This document shows, in pieces, positions 26,361 through 35,492 of a stretch of 64,000 nucleotides of DNA. The notes beneath the pieces are model-generated. The model was given only the letters and a program-made list of their open reading frames with translations, did no database searches and was not told the DNA's origin. The translations under genes were made by a program, and so were the position numbers. Source of the stretch: Sulfitobacter donghicola DSW-25 = KCTC 12864 = JCM 14565 (lineage in GTDB: Bacteria; Pseudomonadota; Alphaproteobacteria; Rhodobacterales; Rhodobacteraceae); the NCBI RefSeq assembly GCF_000622405.1, contig NZ_JASF01000005.1, forward strand, positions 496,001 through 560,000, given 5' to 3'. The stretch's first letter is position 1, and every line of letters begins with the position of its first letter.

Positions 26361-27296
26361 TTAATAGGGCCATTCACCCTTCGCGAGTGCCTCAACAGCA
26401 ACGGCAACGCGATCAAAGAACGCAGCGCCGCGTTTGCTGACCTTGCGGGCGCGCAGACAGCCGTGCACCAGCCCTGCCTCATTAAACCACACCGCCTGCC
26501 CTCCGGCAGCCCTTAGCGCATCGCGATAAGACTCGCCATCACTGGCCAGCGGGTCACAGGCGGCCGTTACGATCACTGTGGGGGGCAAGCCTGTGAAATC
26601 AGTGTCATGCAGCGGAGCATAGCGCGGATCATCTGTAGGGGGCGTTTTGCCGCCTGTTCGGATGGTTTGATAGAACTGCATGTCGCGCGTTGTCAGCTCG
26701 GGTGCATTGGCGTGCTCGACATAGCTGCCCTTGGTCGGATCACCGCCTAAGCCGGGATAGATCAGAACCTGCCCTGCGACCTGACCACGGCTATGATGCG
26801 CCACGGCTGCTGCCAGATTGCCGCCAGCGCTGTCACCAGCCAAAAGGAACTGTCCTGTAAAGCTCTGAGTGATCGCGTCAAATGCAGACTTTGCATCGTT
26901 GTAGCAGTTGGGAAAGATGTTTTCGGGTGCGAGACCATAGTCAACCGAGATGACCCTCACCCCAGCGCGCGCCGCAAGCTCTGCGCAGACATCATCATGG
27001 CTGTGTAAGCCACCAACGACAAACCCGCCGCCATGGTAATAGATCAGCGTAACATCGGTTGCTCCCGCCTCATAACGGCGACATGGGATACCGCCGAGCG
27101 GTTCGTCCCAAGTTACAACATTTGCGGGGCGTCCTGCGTGAAACGCTGCGCACATGTCGTCATAAACCGCGCGCTGCTGTTCGATGGTTAGGTCAACTGC
27201 ATCGGGAGGATAGAACGCTGCCCCCCGTGCAATATAGGCGCGCACCTCGTCATCAAGGAGCGCGCCATAGTTGGTTTGGCTCACGCCGCATCCCAT
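26361..27296 (-). CDS. HSL-type alpha/beta hydrolase (esterase/lipase)
   Basis: 311 residues. It has the oxyanion motif HGGGFVVGG and the nucleophile GDSAGGN of the hormone-sensitive-lipase (family IV) esterases, with SVDYGLAPE between them and the C-terminal His in GLVHGCL. It probably hydrolyses short acyl esters; the natural substrate is unknown. The ATG lies inside the last codons of the acyl-CoA synthetase gene (16-bp overlap), so it is translationally coupled to it. The pair could release a carboxylic acid from an ester and activate it as a CoA thioester. Confidence 0.87.
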   Translation of the reverse strand: MGCGVSQTNYGALLDDEVRAYIARGAAFYPPDAVDLTIEQQRAVYDDMCAAFHAGRPANVVTWDEPLGGIPCRRYEAGATDVTLIYYHGGGFVVGGLHSHDDVCAELAARAGVRVISVDYGLAPENIFPNCYNDAKSAFDAITQSFTGQFLLAGDSAGGNLAAAVAHHSRGQVAGQVLIYPGLGGDPTKGSYVEHANAPELTTRDMQFYQTIRTGGKTPPTDDPRYAPLHDTDFTGLPPTVIVTAACDPLASDGESYRDALRAAGGQAVWFNEAGLVHGCLRARKVSKRGAAFFDRVAVAVEALAKGEWPY

Positions 27297-29158
27297 TGGG
27301 TGACAAAGTTACCCAAAACAGACCCAACAGCGTCAGGCCCAGCCCCATTCATCGAGATTTTTGCAACCAAGCCGCGCTTTTTGTCATCAACGACATGATC
27401 AACACGCGCATCAACACCCGCGGCTGACAAAGCCTGATCAAACACACGTGTGATCGCGCTGCGGCGCAGATCAGGTTTGAAGATTTTGCCAACACCTGTT
27501 TTAGGAAGCTCATCCATGATTTCGATATATTTTGGCTGCGCGGCACGTTCGTGAACGTGTTCTTTACAGAATGCGATCAACTCTTCCGATGTGACCGATG
27601 CACCTTCAACCAGCTCAACATAGGCACAGGGGATTTCACCCGCATGTGCATCGGGTTGGCCAATTGCACCGGAAAAGGCAACAGCTTCGTGGCCCAGCAG
27701 TGCTTCTTCGATCTCGGCAGGGTCGATGTTGTGACCGCCCCGAATAATCAAATCCTTGGCACGGCCAGTGATCCAGATATAGCCATCTTCGTCTTTACGA
27801 CCCAGATCGCCCGTGCGTAGGTAAACATCGTCATAGTAGAGGTCTTTGTTTTTGTCGGCTTCCGTATAGGTGTTGCCTGGAAAAACACCAGGGTTAGAGA
27901 CACAAATCTCACCCACCTCATCAACCCCTGCATCGACATGGCCATCAGGCGTACCCTTGATGATGCGAACCCGAGTATAAGGGAATTCGATCCCGATCGA
28001 GCCCACTTTTTTCAAACCATCTGTCGGATTGCCAGAAACCATAACTGTTGCTTCGGTTAGCCCGTAACCTTCAAGGATTTCCACGCCAGTTGCTTTTTCA
28101 AAGCGGCGATATAGCTCCATCGGTAGTGGGGCCGAGCCGCTGAAAGTGCTTTTTACAGTGCTGATATCCGCATCAACAGGGCGTTGCATCATCGCAGAGA
28201 TTGCTGTTGGAACACCAATGATAAAACTGACCTTCCAGCGCTCAACCAGTTTCCAGATGTTATCAAACACCCCGTCTCCGCGGTAACCTTGTGGTGTTGG
28301 GAATACTGTATGCGCACCCGCCGTTAGAGCCCCCATCAAGATAACGTGGCAGGCAAAAACATGGAACAGCGGGAGCGGGCAGAGAATGTTGTCGGTCTCT
28401 TCCAACAGGATGCGATTGCCCAGCCAACCGTTGTAGATGATGCCAGAGTATTTGTGCTGTGCGACTTTTGGCATGCCTGTGGTGCCGCCAGTGTGGAAAT
28501 AGCATGCCACGCGGTCTTCTTGCGGGTCTTCAAACTGCAGCGTTTTGGGCTGTTTTGCCAGCTCGTCGGTAAAGTTTTTGTAGGTCGCCTGATTTTGCAC
28601 AGTCCGCTTCGGGCGGATCAGCGGCACGATGACCTTTTTCAAACCAGTCAGGTAGCGATGCAAATCCACTTCCAAAACGGTTTTGACGTTAGGCGCTAAC
28701 GCAACTGCTTCTGCTGCCTTGTCGGCGACATCTGTCTTTGGGAACGGACGCAGCGTAACAACAACAGTCGCGTTAGTCTCGCGCAAGATCGATCCGATCT
28801 GCTCGGCTTCTAACAGAGGGTTGATCGGCGCAACGATCCCAGCAATCGCACCCCCATACAAGGTAAAGACGGTCTCGTTCGCATTGGGAAGGATGTAGGC
28901 CACGACATCTTTGGGGCCAACGCCCAAGCTCCGAAACAGGTTCGCCGCCTGAACCGTTTTGTCGTGCAGTTCGCTCCAGCTAAGCGTCTCTGACGGGTCT
29001 TTAGGCCCTGACAACAGCTGAAAGCTAAGCGCGTTACGATCTGGAAATTTCTTCGTCGTGTCCGCCAACAGGCTATAAAGCGTCTTATGGACGTCGCGGT
29101 CTTCCCACGCGCTCTCCGCTTCAATTGCATCGCGGTCTACGATTCCACTGAATTTCAT
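27281..29158 (-). CDS. Acyl-CoA synthetase (AMP-binding, FadD-like)
   Basis: 625 residues from the ATG at 29158, which has a strong GGGAGG upstream; the frame is open to 29194. ANL-superfamily motifs are intact: HTGGTTGMPK (ATP phosphate loop), EGYGLTEATV (A5-type), YLRTGDLGRKDEDGYIWITGR (hinge and Asp) and the C-terminal catalytic Lys in PKTGVGKIFK. It activates a carboxylic acid to acyl-CoA with ATP. It is annotated in relatives as a long- or medium-chain fatty acyl-CoA synthetase, but chain length cannot be read from sequence. It overlaps the downstream esterase gene. Confidence 0.9.
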   Translation of the reverse strand: MKFSGIVDRDAIEAESAWEDRDVHKTLYSLLADTTKKFPDRNALSFQLLSGPKDPSETLSWSELHDKTVQAANLFRSLGVGPKDVVAYILPNANETVFTLYGGAIAGIVAPINPLLEAEQIGSILRETNATVVVTLRPFPKTDVADKAAEAVALAPNVKTVLEVDLHRYLTGLKKVIVPLIRPKRTVQNQATYKNFTDELAKQPKTLQFEDPQEDRVACYFHTGGTTGMPKVAQHKYSGIIYNGWLGNRILLEETDNILCPLPLFHVFACHVILMGALTAGAHTVFPTPQGYRGDGVFDNIWKLVERWKVSFIIGVPTAISAMMQRPVDADISTVKSTFSGSAPLPMELYRRFEKATGVEILEGYGLTEATVMVSGNPTDGLKKVGSIGIEFPYTRVRIIKGTPDGHVDAGVDEVGEICVSNPGVFPGNTYTEADKNKDLYYDDVYLRTGDLGRKDEDGYIWITGRAKDLIIRGGHNIDPAEIEEALLGHEAVAFSGAIGQPDAHAGEIPCAYVELVEGASVTSEELIAFCKEHVHERAAQPKYIEIMDELPKTGVGKIFKPDLRRSAITRVFDQALSAAGVDARVDHVVDDKKRGLVAKISMNGAGPDAVGSVLGNFVTQWDAA

Positions 29159-29344
29159 GTATTTCCTCCCTGTGCTGCCGTTTTTTTTCGACATGCGTCA
29201 TTTTTCCTAGGACAAGATGACGCGGCTAATGGAGAAATTCAAGCAATCCATGGTTTAGGACGCAGCGTTATCCGCAAAGCTTCCCAAACGTCAACGGATT
29301 GGATGAGAAGCGGAAAACAGGCTGTGCAGCCGCAGCTACAAAGA

Positions 29345-29375
29345 GGCCGCACCCAGCTTTGGGCTGGATGCGGCC
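29345..29375 (-). terminator. Intrinsic terminator after the BON-LysM gene
   Basis: A 13-bp stem with one G-T-type mismatch (29345-29357 with 29363-29375) and a 5-base loop, followed on the minus strand by CTCTTT. It lies 9 bp beyond the BON-LysM stop codon and should terminate that transcript before the acyl-CoA synthetase gene. Confidence 0.75.
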
Positions 29376-29383
29376 AAATTTAG

Positions 29384-29815
29384 TTACGCAGTCGGGATGC
29401 GCAGAACTTGACCAGGGTAGATTTTGTCAGGGTGTGACAGCATTGGTTTGTTCGCTTCAAAGATCTTTTCGTAGTGGGCACCATTGCCCAAAGTCTTCTC
29501 CGAGATCGCCCACAGCGTGTCGCCTTTTTCCACTGTGTGGAATGTCGGCTCACCTTCGCCACCGGAAACATCATCTTCTACCGCTGCGACGCCTTCGACG
29601 TTACCAACAGCAAGAATGACTTTTTCCCGCATTTCCTGGCTTGCGGCCTGACCTGTCACTTTGACTTTGTCGCCTTCAACAACAATGTCCAGACCTTCGG
29701 CATCCAGACCAAGGTCCTTCAGTTCATCCTGCAACGCAGCACCGGTAACTTCGGCGCTATCATCGCCACCGAAAACCTTTTTGCCAGCGCCTTTTACGAA
29801 ACTCCACAGACCCAT
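29384..29815 (-). CDS. BON-LysM protein (Kbp/YgaU-like)
   Basis: 143 residues. The BON domain lies at about 25-85 and the LysM domain at about 92-141 (YHTVEKGD-like start, then LWAISEKTLGNGAHYEKIFEANKP and PGQVLRIP). The same order and length as E. coli Kbp (YgaU), a cytoplasmic K+-binding protein important under high potassium. No signal peptide is visible, in agreement with Kbp rather than a peptidoglycan-binding exported protein. It stands alone with its own terminator. Confidence 0.88.
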   Translation of the reverse strand: MGLWSFVKGAGKKVFGGDDSAEVTGAALQDELKDLGLDAEGLDIVVEGDKVKVTGQAASQEMREKVILAVGNVEGVAAVEDDVSGGEGEPTFHTVEKGDTLWAISEKTLGNGAHYEKIFEANKPMLSHPDKIYPGQVLRIPTA

Positions 29816-29886
29816 TTGATTACTCCCAAAATGGTTAAAATTATGGCCGGAGTTTTCACGCTAAGCCGCCTGAACGCAAGAGGGAA

Positions 29887-31689
29887 TTACACCTCCGTAG
29901 CGCCATCGGTGAACTGCAATTTTGCCAATCTGGCATAAAGCCCGCCTTTGGCCACCAAAGCATCATGGGTGCCCGTATCGACGATGCGACCATCCTCTAG
30001 AACCACAATCCGATCGGCCTTTTTCACGGTCGCTAGACGGTGGGCAACGATCAAAGTCGTGCGCCCCTCGCTCAGCTCCTCAACAGCGGCCTGAACCGCG
30101 CGTTCGCTTTCTGCGTCTAAGGCGCTGGTTGCTTCGTCCAATAACAAGACCGGCGCGGCGCGCAAAATGGCGCGGGCAATGGCGATGCGTTGCTTTTGAC
30201 CGCCAGACAGCATCACGCCACGTTCACCCAAATAGCTATCATAGCCATCTGGCAATGCCGCGATAAAGTCATGGGCCGCAGCGGCGCGCGCGGCGCTTTC
30301 GATTTCAGCATCCGTTGCATCGGGACGGCCAAAGCGGATGTTTTCACGTGCAGAGGCCGCAAAAATCACAGGGTCCTGAGGGACCAAGGCGATTTGGTTG
30401 CGAAATGCCTCTCGCGTTAGGTCACGCAGATCAATGCCGTCAAAGGTGATCTTGCCGGATTGCGGATCATAAAACCGCAAGATCATCTGAATAATCGTCG
30501 TTTTACCCGCCCCTGAAGGGCCGACAAATGCAACCGTCTCACCTGGCATGATTTCCAGATTTACCCCGTCCAACGCCGACGTATTCGGGCGCGCGGGATA
30601 AGAGAACTCAACATCCTCAAAACGGATATGCCCCTGAACGGGATTTGGCAGCGCTTTTGGCGCGGTGGGATCATCAACCGGATCATCGGCCTCTAGCAGC
30701 TCGACCAGACGTTCTGTTGCCCCTGCTGCACGCTGCAGCTCCGACCAAATCTCGGAGAGCGCAGCAACAGCCCCTGCAACCATGATCGCATAGATCACAA
30801 ATTGCACCAGCGCGCCCACCGTCATGACATCGGCCCGCACGTCACGCGCGCCAATCCACAAAACGCCGACGACACCCGAGAAGACAAGGAAGATCACAAT
30901 CGCAGTCAAAAACGCGCGGGTGCGAATACGGCGGCTTGCTGCGTCAAACGAGCTTTCTGTCATCTTGTCAAATTGGGCACGGGTTGCCACCTCATGCGAG
31001 AAAGCCTGAACGGTCTGAACCGCCCCCAAGCTTTCGGAAGCATTGCCTGATGACGCAGCGATCCAATCCTGATTTTCTCGGCTCAACACGCGCAGGCGGC
31101 GCCCCAAGATCAGGATCGGGAAAACAACGGCTGGCACAACCAGCAAAACCAACCCCGCCAGTTTTGCCGAGGTCAGCAGCATCAGCACAAGCCCCCCCAA
31201 GAACGTCAGGAAGTTTCGCAAAGCGATCGAAATCGAAGAGCCAATAACGCTGAGAATAAGAGTGGTATCGGTTGTAATACGGCTAAGAACCTCGCCCGTC
31301 AGGATCCGCTCATAGAAAACGGGGCTCATCGTGATGACGCGGTCAAAGGTGGCCTTTCGGATGTCGGCAACCACACGTTCGCCCAGCCGCGTGACCAGTG
31401 CATATCGCAGGGCAGACCCCATCGCCAGCAATCCCGCAATCGCAAGCGCCGCAAGAAAATACTGGTCCAGCAGCGCCGCTTCGCCCGTATCAAACGTATC
31501 CACAACGCGGCGAACGGCCAATGGCAAGGCCAGCGAAATCATGGCCGTTGCCACCAGCGCGGCCAGCGCGCCGACCATTAACAAACGGTAGGGGCGTAAA
31601 AACGGCACCAAAGCGCCCAATGCACCAAGACGACGGGAACGCGCGCGCTCTTCTGTTGCTGTGGGTGGGGGCGTGGGGCTATCCGCCAT
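29887..31689 (-). CDS. MsbA-like ABC exporter (fused permease and ATPase)
   Basis: 600 residues. Six transmembrane helices at about 30-310, then an NBD with Walker A GPSGAGKTT, Q-loop VPQDPVIF, signature LSGGQKQR and Walker B VLLLDEATSALD. A homodimeric type IV exporter. In Rhodobacterales such proteins are usually annotated as lipid A/MsbA-like or multidrug exporters; the substrate cannot be decided. It is not linked by operon to its neighbours: about 70 bp separate it from the BON-LysM gene and about 95 bp from the tRNA. Confidence 0.9.
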   Translation of the reverse strand: MADSPTPPPTATEERARSRRLGALGALVPFLRPYRLLMVGALAALVATAMISLALPLAVRRVVDTFDTGEAALLDQYFLAALAIAGLLAMGSALRYALVTRLGERVVADIRKATFDRVITMSPVFYERILTGEVLSRITTDTTLILSVIGSSISIALRNFLTFLGGLVLMLLTSAKLAGLVLLVVPAVVFPILILGRRLRVLSRENQDWIAASSGNASESLGAVQTVQAFSHEVATRAQFDKMTESSFDAASRRIRTRAFLTAIVIFLVFSGVVGVLWIGARDVRADVMTVGALVQFVIYAIMVAGAVAALSEIWSELQRAAGATERLVELLEADDPVDDPTAPKALPNPVQGHIRFEDVEFSYPARPNTSALDGVNLEIMPGETVAFVGPSGAGKTTIIQMILRFYDPQSGKITFDGIDLRDLTREAFRNQIALVPQDPVIFAASARENIRFGRPDATDAEIESAARAAAAHDFIAALPDGYDSYLGERGVMLSGGQKQRIAIARAILRAAPVLLLDEATSALDAESERAVQAAVEELSEGRTTLIVAHRLATVKKADRIVVLEDGRIVDTGTHDALVAKGGLYARLAKLQFTDGATEV

Positions 31690-31784
31690 GCGCTGTCCTT
31701 TACAAATTCGTGCAGCGCTTTTTGGCGTGCTGCCCCTAAAGGGTCAAGCGCGAACAGCCGCGACATTATCGCATCAAAGGAAGG

Positions 31785-31859
31785 TGGAGCGGGCGGAGGG
31801 AATCGAACCCTCATCTTCAGTTTGGAAAACTGAGGTCTTAACCATTACACAACGCCCGC
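31785..31859 (-). tRNA. tRNA-Gly (anticodon TCC)
   Basis: The minus strand folds into a full cloverleaf. The acceptor stem GCGGGCG/CGCCCGC is followed by discriminator T and an encoded CCA. The T arm contains GGGTTCGATTCCC. The anticodon stem TCAGT/ACTGA closes the loop TTTCCAA, with anticodon TCC (complement of 31824-31826), reading GGA/GGG codons. 75 nt including CCA. Confidence 0.96.
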
Positions 31860-31938
31860 GTACCGTCGTTGGGTATGACATCAGCGCAGGAGCGTCAAGA
31901 CGTTGAAACACGTCTTATCGCTTCAAATTTCGAATTTT

Positions 31939-32670
31939 TTACGAGGGGCGCAGTGCCGCGTTCAGCCTGCCCGGCACATTTGCCCCCTCACATAGGTGCC
32001 ACGCTAACACTTGATTGCTCGACAGGCAGACAAGCCCTGTGCGGGTTTCGATCGCTTTGATGACATCAAGCGTTCGCAGATTGGTGCAGGACAGGAAGAC
32101 CGCCTGAACGTCTGCCTTTCGAACCAAATCACAGGCCGCCTCTTTGATGGAATGCTCATCAATGCGCACAACGCTGGCTTCATTGGCCTCTTCAAAGCTG
32201 CCAAAGACTGGCGTTTCAATCCCCGCCTCCGCGAGTGCCGCGCGCAATTTGCTGGAAACATCCGCCGTATAGGGGGACAAGAACGCCAGCCTTTCTATCT
32301 TTAACGCGCGACAGGCCGCGACAAGAGCACTCAGCGGGTCTGTCACCAGATCAGCAGGCGCGCCCTGACGGATCAGGTTTGCAACATTTGCCGCGCCGAT
32401 TTGTGCCGTGGCCGAGGTACAGCCATAGCCAATGGACGAAAATCGCATTGCTTTGGGCAACAGCCCCGCCGCCGTGGTGATATGATCCGCCATTGCGCGC
32501 AGGCTGGCGGGGGTGACTTCCTCTGCGCTCGGAACGCGCGTGACATGCAACTGGGTAGCGGCTGGCATCATCCGGCGCATATCGCCCTCTATCGTTTCAT
32601 CCGATTGTAAAACGACCAGCCCAAGGGGGCGCGCGCCATCCGCCGTTCGTTTGTATGAATAGCGGGTCAT
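31939..32670 (-). CDS. Maleate cis-trans isomerase/Asp-Glu racemase-like protein
   Basis: 243 residues of the maleate isomerase/arylmalonate decarboxylase fold. Two conserved Cys stand in family context: GYGCTSATAQIG (Cys84) and VFLSCTNLRT (Cys195), the usual pair of acid/base residues in this PLP-independent superfamily. Similar proteins include EutA of ectoine-utilisation loci and NicE-type isomerases. Its start overlaps the M24 gene by 4 bp, so it is the third gene of a tightly coupled operon. The reaction (isomerisation, racemisation or decarboxylation) is not determined. Confidence 0.78.
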   Translation of the reverse strand: MTRYSYKRTADGARPLGLVVLQSDETIEGDMRRMMPAATQLHVTRVPSAEEVTPASLRAMADHITTAAGLLPKAMRFSSIGYGCTSATAQIGAANVANLIRQGAPADLVTDPLSALVAACRALKIERLAFLSPYTADVSSKLRAALAEAGIETPVFGSFEEANEASVVRIDEHSIKEAACDLVRKADVQAVFLSCTNLRTLDVIKAIETRTGLVCLSSNQVLAWHLCEGANVPGRLNAALRPS

Positions 32671-33809
32671 AGCTGCACCATGTCTGGCCCAGATCGGGGG
32701 GATAGGAACCTAGGGGTGCCTTCTGTGATCAAAATGTCCTCTTCGTGAACCAGCACCTTGCCATTCTCGGTCTCGATACCCGGTTCCAATGTTATGACCA
32801 TCCCCGCGCGCAGCACGGTATGGTCCTGAGGGATCAACGAGAGGCCTTCGGTCAATTGCATACCCAGCCCATGACCCAACCGCCCCGCGTCCGAGCCCCC
32901 TGCCCCGCCAGTCACGATTTGATCCATGGCGTGGAAGAGTTCGGCGGCCGTTGTGCCTGCGCGCGCGATCCCTGCCGCAGCTTCGACCGCGTCGATCAGT
33001 TTCACATGGGCCGCCGATACCAGCGACGATGCCTCACCCATGCTAAAGTTGCGATCGAAATCGCAAAAGTACCCGTCCCAAACCAGCCCCGTATCCAGCA
33101 TCAAAATATCGCCAAGCTGTAGCGGAGTGTCGCTTGCAGGCGAGATCACATCCGCATAGCCGTTCTTTTCTGCGCCACCTGCAAGGTAGGGCACCCAATC
33201 GGCACCTTCCTCCAGACACAAGCGCTGAAAATCGCGAAACACAGCTGAGAGAGGGACGCCAGCGCTTGCAATCTCGGGGACCCTAGCAAACGCGCGCCCT
33301 GCGATTGCGCAGGCGTGGGCGATTTTGGCGACCTCTGCCTCGGATTTTTGGGCGCGTAACCTTGCGACGATGCGCGCGTCATCCCGCACCGTTCCTTGCA
33401 GGGCGGCTTGCAGTTTTTGCCAATCGCCCAGCGGCATCCGCAAATGGCTTTCATGGCCCGTCGGCGTGCCAACGTGCTTTGCCCCCAAATCATTTAGCGT
33501 ATTGGCCAGCAGGCTGACACCGTCGTCATCAACATCCGGTGCACGCCATGTGCGGATATCGTCGATCCACGTTTTTTCCATCAAAGCAGCGCCAATGGAC
33601 GGGATCACGGCGATTGGCTTTCCCGCTGCGGGCACCACCAAAAACCAAGGCCGCGACGGGCTTTCCCAGAACCGCGTCAGAAAGCCGCTGAAATACCGCA
33701 CATCAGGCTCTGTGGTGAGCAAAAGCGCGTCCAGCCCTTCACGCGCCATCATGATTTGCGCCCGCGATAGGCGTTCTTCAAACTCCTGCGGCGCAAACCC
33801 TCGTTGCAT
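32667..33809 (-). CDS. M24-family metallohydrolase (Xaa-Pro peptidase/creatinase fold)
   Basis: 380 residues. An N-terminal creatinase-like domain (to about 145) precedes the pita-bread catalytic domain. All five expected metal ligands can be found in order: LDTG (Asp), CDFDRN (Asp), GHGLGM (His), LEPGI (Glu) and VHEEDI (Glu). It may be an aminopeptidase P or a hydrolase of a small amide; the DoeA/EutD ectoine hydrolases share this fold. It overlaps both neighbours (1 bp with the lyase gene, 4 bp with the isomerase-like gene). No signal peptide, so cytoplasmic. Confidence 0.85.
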   Translation of the reverse strand: MQRGFAPQEFEERLSRAQIMMAREGLDALLLTTEPDVRYFSGFLTRFWESPSRPWFLVVPAAGKPIAVIPSIGAALMEKTWIDDIRTWRAPDVDDDGVSLLANTLNDLGAKHVGTPTGHESHLRMPLGDWQKLQAALQGTVRDDARIVARLRAQKSEAEVAKIAHACAIAGRAFARVPEIASAGVPLSAVFRDFQRLCLEEGADWVPYLAGGAEKNGYADVISPASDTPLQLGDILMLDTGLVWDGYFCDFDRNFSMGEASSLVSAAHVKLIDAVEAAAGIARAGTTAAELFHAMDQIVTGGAGGSDAGRLGHGLGMQLTEGLSLIPQDHTVLRAGMVITLEPGIETENGKVLVHEEDILITEGTPRFLSPRSGPDMVQL

Positions 33810-34846
33810 CAGGCGGGTCCTTCGCTGAGCACGCAGAGGATGCGGGACTGGATCGTGATCCCCAGTTGTTCGCGCTGCGCCTCGTCCAAGGCAATCAACG
33901 CGGAAATCCCCGCCGCGCCAGAGGGCGATGATCCGAACCCCGCAACCATAGCAAGGCCAGCACCCGCCTGCCCCTCTTCTTCAGAGATGAGGGCGAAATC
34001 ATCCGCGTCACGGGCCAGCCCCTTTAGCGCGATGAGCGAGGGCATTTTGCAATCCAGACGGCCCATTTCAGAAACAGGTCCGCTGCTTTCAACGGCTTTT
34101 CCAGCTACAATCGAGCCCTGCAAAGCGGGCGCAGCGTCAGGTTCAACCACGATGATCCGAGGCCCATCGCCCCACGCCTGACGCGCCAATGCGGCGCAAG
34201 CACAAGCAAGCCCCCCAACCCCTGCCTGCAAAAAGATATGGGTTGGCTGCTGCGGAATTTGCCGGATCGCTTCGGCCATCAGAACGGTATAGCCCTCCAT
34301 CAAACGATGGGGGCGATCAGTATAGCCATGCCATGACCCATCCGACAGTAGATCCCAGCCGTTCGCCTCTGCCGCCGCTTCTGCTGCGCGCAAACTGTCC
34401 TCATAGGTTTCCCCCTGCCGAACCACCTGCGCGCCCTGCTCTTCTAGCCGCGCGGCAAAGCTTTCGGGTACAGTTTCTGCGATATAAACAACAGAGGCCG
34501 CACCAAAGGCCTTCGCCCCAGCAGCCACGGACATGCCGTGGTTTCCCGCACTTGCCGTCACATAGGTGCGCCCGCTCACATCGCCTTCTTGTGCATCACT
34601 GGCAATCACATAAGCCGCGCCCAGCGCCTTGAAGCTGCCCAGCCCCATGCGGCCCCGCTCGTCCTTGATCCAGACATCTTGAACAGCGGCCTGCGTGGCG
34701 ATGGCGATGGATGCGCTCAGCGGGGTTTCTCCTGCCACAGGGCAGCGATCAACCAACGCTTGCGCGCGGGGGGCATCATCGGATGGCATCGGGATGCCAT
34801 CAAGACCGACAAGCGGCGCGGGGCGGGTTATATGTAGAATATCCAT
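33809..34846 (-). CDS. PLP-dependent ammonia-lyase (diaminopropionate ammonia-lyase/threonine dehydratase-like)
   Basis: 345 residues of fold type II. The PLP lysine is in LGSFKALGAAY, the phosphate and Asn contacts in TASAGNHGMSVA, and a glycine loop in QAGVGGLACA. The motifs LLSDGSWHGY and RLMEGY resemble diaminopropionate ammonia-lyase more than biosynthetic threonine deaminase, and there is no ACT regulatory domain. It should eliminate ammonia from a beta-substituted or 2,3-diamino acid. First gene of the three-gene operon; the product probably feeds or derives from the M24 hydrolase step. Confidence 0.8.
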   Translation of the reverse strand: MDILHITRPAPLVGLDGIPMPSDDAPRAQALVDRCPVAGETPLSASIAIATQAAVQDVWIKDERGRMGLGSFKALGAAYVIASDAQEGDVSGRTYVTASAGNHGMSVAAGAKAFGAASVVYIAETVPESFAARLEEQGAQVVRQGETYEDSLRAAEAAAEANGWDLLSDGSWHGYTDRPHRLMEGYTVLMAEAIRQIPQQPTHIFLQAGVGGLACACAALARQAWGDGPRIIVVEPDAAPALQGSIVAGKAVESSGPVSEMGRLDCKMPSLIALKGLARDADDFALISEEEGQAGAGLAMVAGFGSSPSGAAGISALIALDEAQREQLGITIQSRILCVLSEGPA

Positions 34847-34907
34847 CCTGTGATGGTGAGGCGGCGCACCTTGTCAGGTCAAGCCAGTTTGCGACTCGTT
34901 TTGCCGC

Positions 34908-35489
34908 TCACTCACCTTTGCACGGCATTCCTGCGCGCCCCCACACCTTTAGGTATGCGACCAGCTGCGAGATAGACGCAGGTGCCGCGTTGCGCCCCTG
35001 CCCGGGTTCAAACCCGTAGCGCACAAATTCGCTTTGCTCTACGTGCTCGATCAGGTCGGAAATCTCTGCCCCTTCTTCGGCATGGCTGAGGGATTCACAA
35101 ATTTCCAAACTGGTTTTCCCGCGCCAAGCAAGCGAGACTGGCGGCAAGCGCCATGCGTCATCTACTCGAGGTGCCATATGGGGGGTGTCATTGCTTCCCG
35201 CCGTCCCGATATGACAGGCGCGGCAGGGGATGCTTTCTGCTCCGATACGGCTTTCGCCTGCGTTGATATTCATACCGTGCAGGCGATCGCGCCCATACCC
35301 TAAATCATCCCACGCTGGGCGGCCGCTGTCTCCGACGTGGCAGTTGGTACAACGCGGATGTGACAGGACCGCATGTATCTTCCCCCATGCGGCCAACCCG
35401 TCTTGGATAGATTGGGCCTGCACAATGCTTGGCGGTGCCAATGTGCAGGCGAGAGCTACGGCTAGAAATCGTTTCACACAGTTATGCAC
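34908..35489 (-). CDS. Diheme cytochrome c-like subunit next to the Ior-type dehydrogenase
   Basis: 193 residues starting with GTG at 35489; a second GTG at 35477 gives a cleaner signal peptide (VKRFLAVALACTL...VQA). Two heme c motifs, CTNCH and CRACH, are present. Related proteins are annotated as an isoquinoline 1-oxidoreductase subunit because they accompany IorAB-type genes. The predicted role is periplasmic electron acceptor for the molybdenum hydroxylase. It starts only a few bp after the IorB-like stop codon. Confidence 0.82.
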   Translation of the reverse strand: MHNCVKRFLAVALACTLAPPSIVQAQSIQDGLAAWGKIHAVLSHPRCTNCHVGDSGRPAWDDLGYGRDRLHGMNINAGESRIGAESIPCRACHIGTAGSNDTPHMAPRVDDAWRLPPVSLAWRGKTSLEICESLSHAEEGAEISDLIEHVEQSEFVRYGFEPGQGRNAAPASISQLVAYLKVWGRAGMPCKGE

Positions 35490-35492
35490 CCA

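Noticed and set aside
31939..34846. Complete ectoine-utilisation operon
   Set aside because: Only three of the usual genes have counterparts, the cyclodeaminase and deacetylase are missing, and the lyase resembles diaminopropionate ammonia-lyase.
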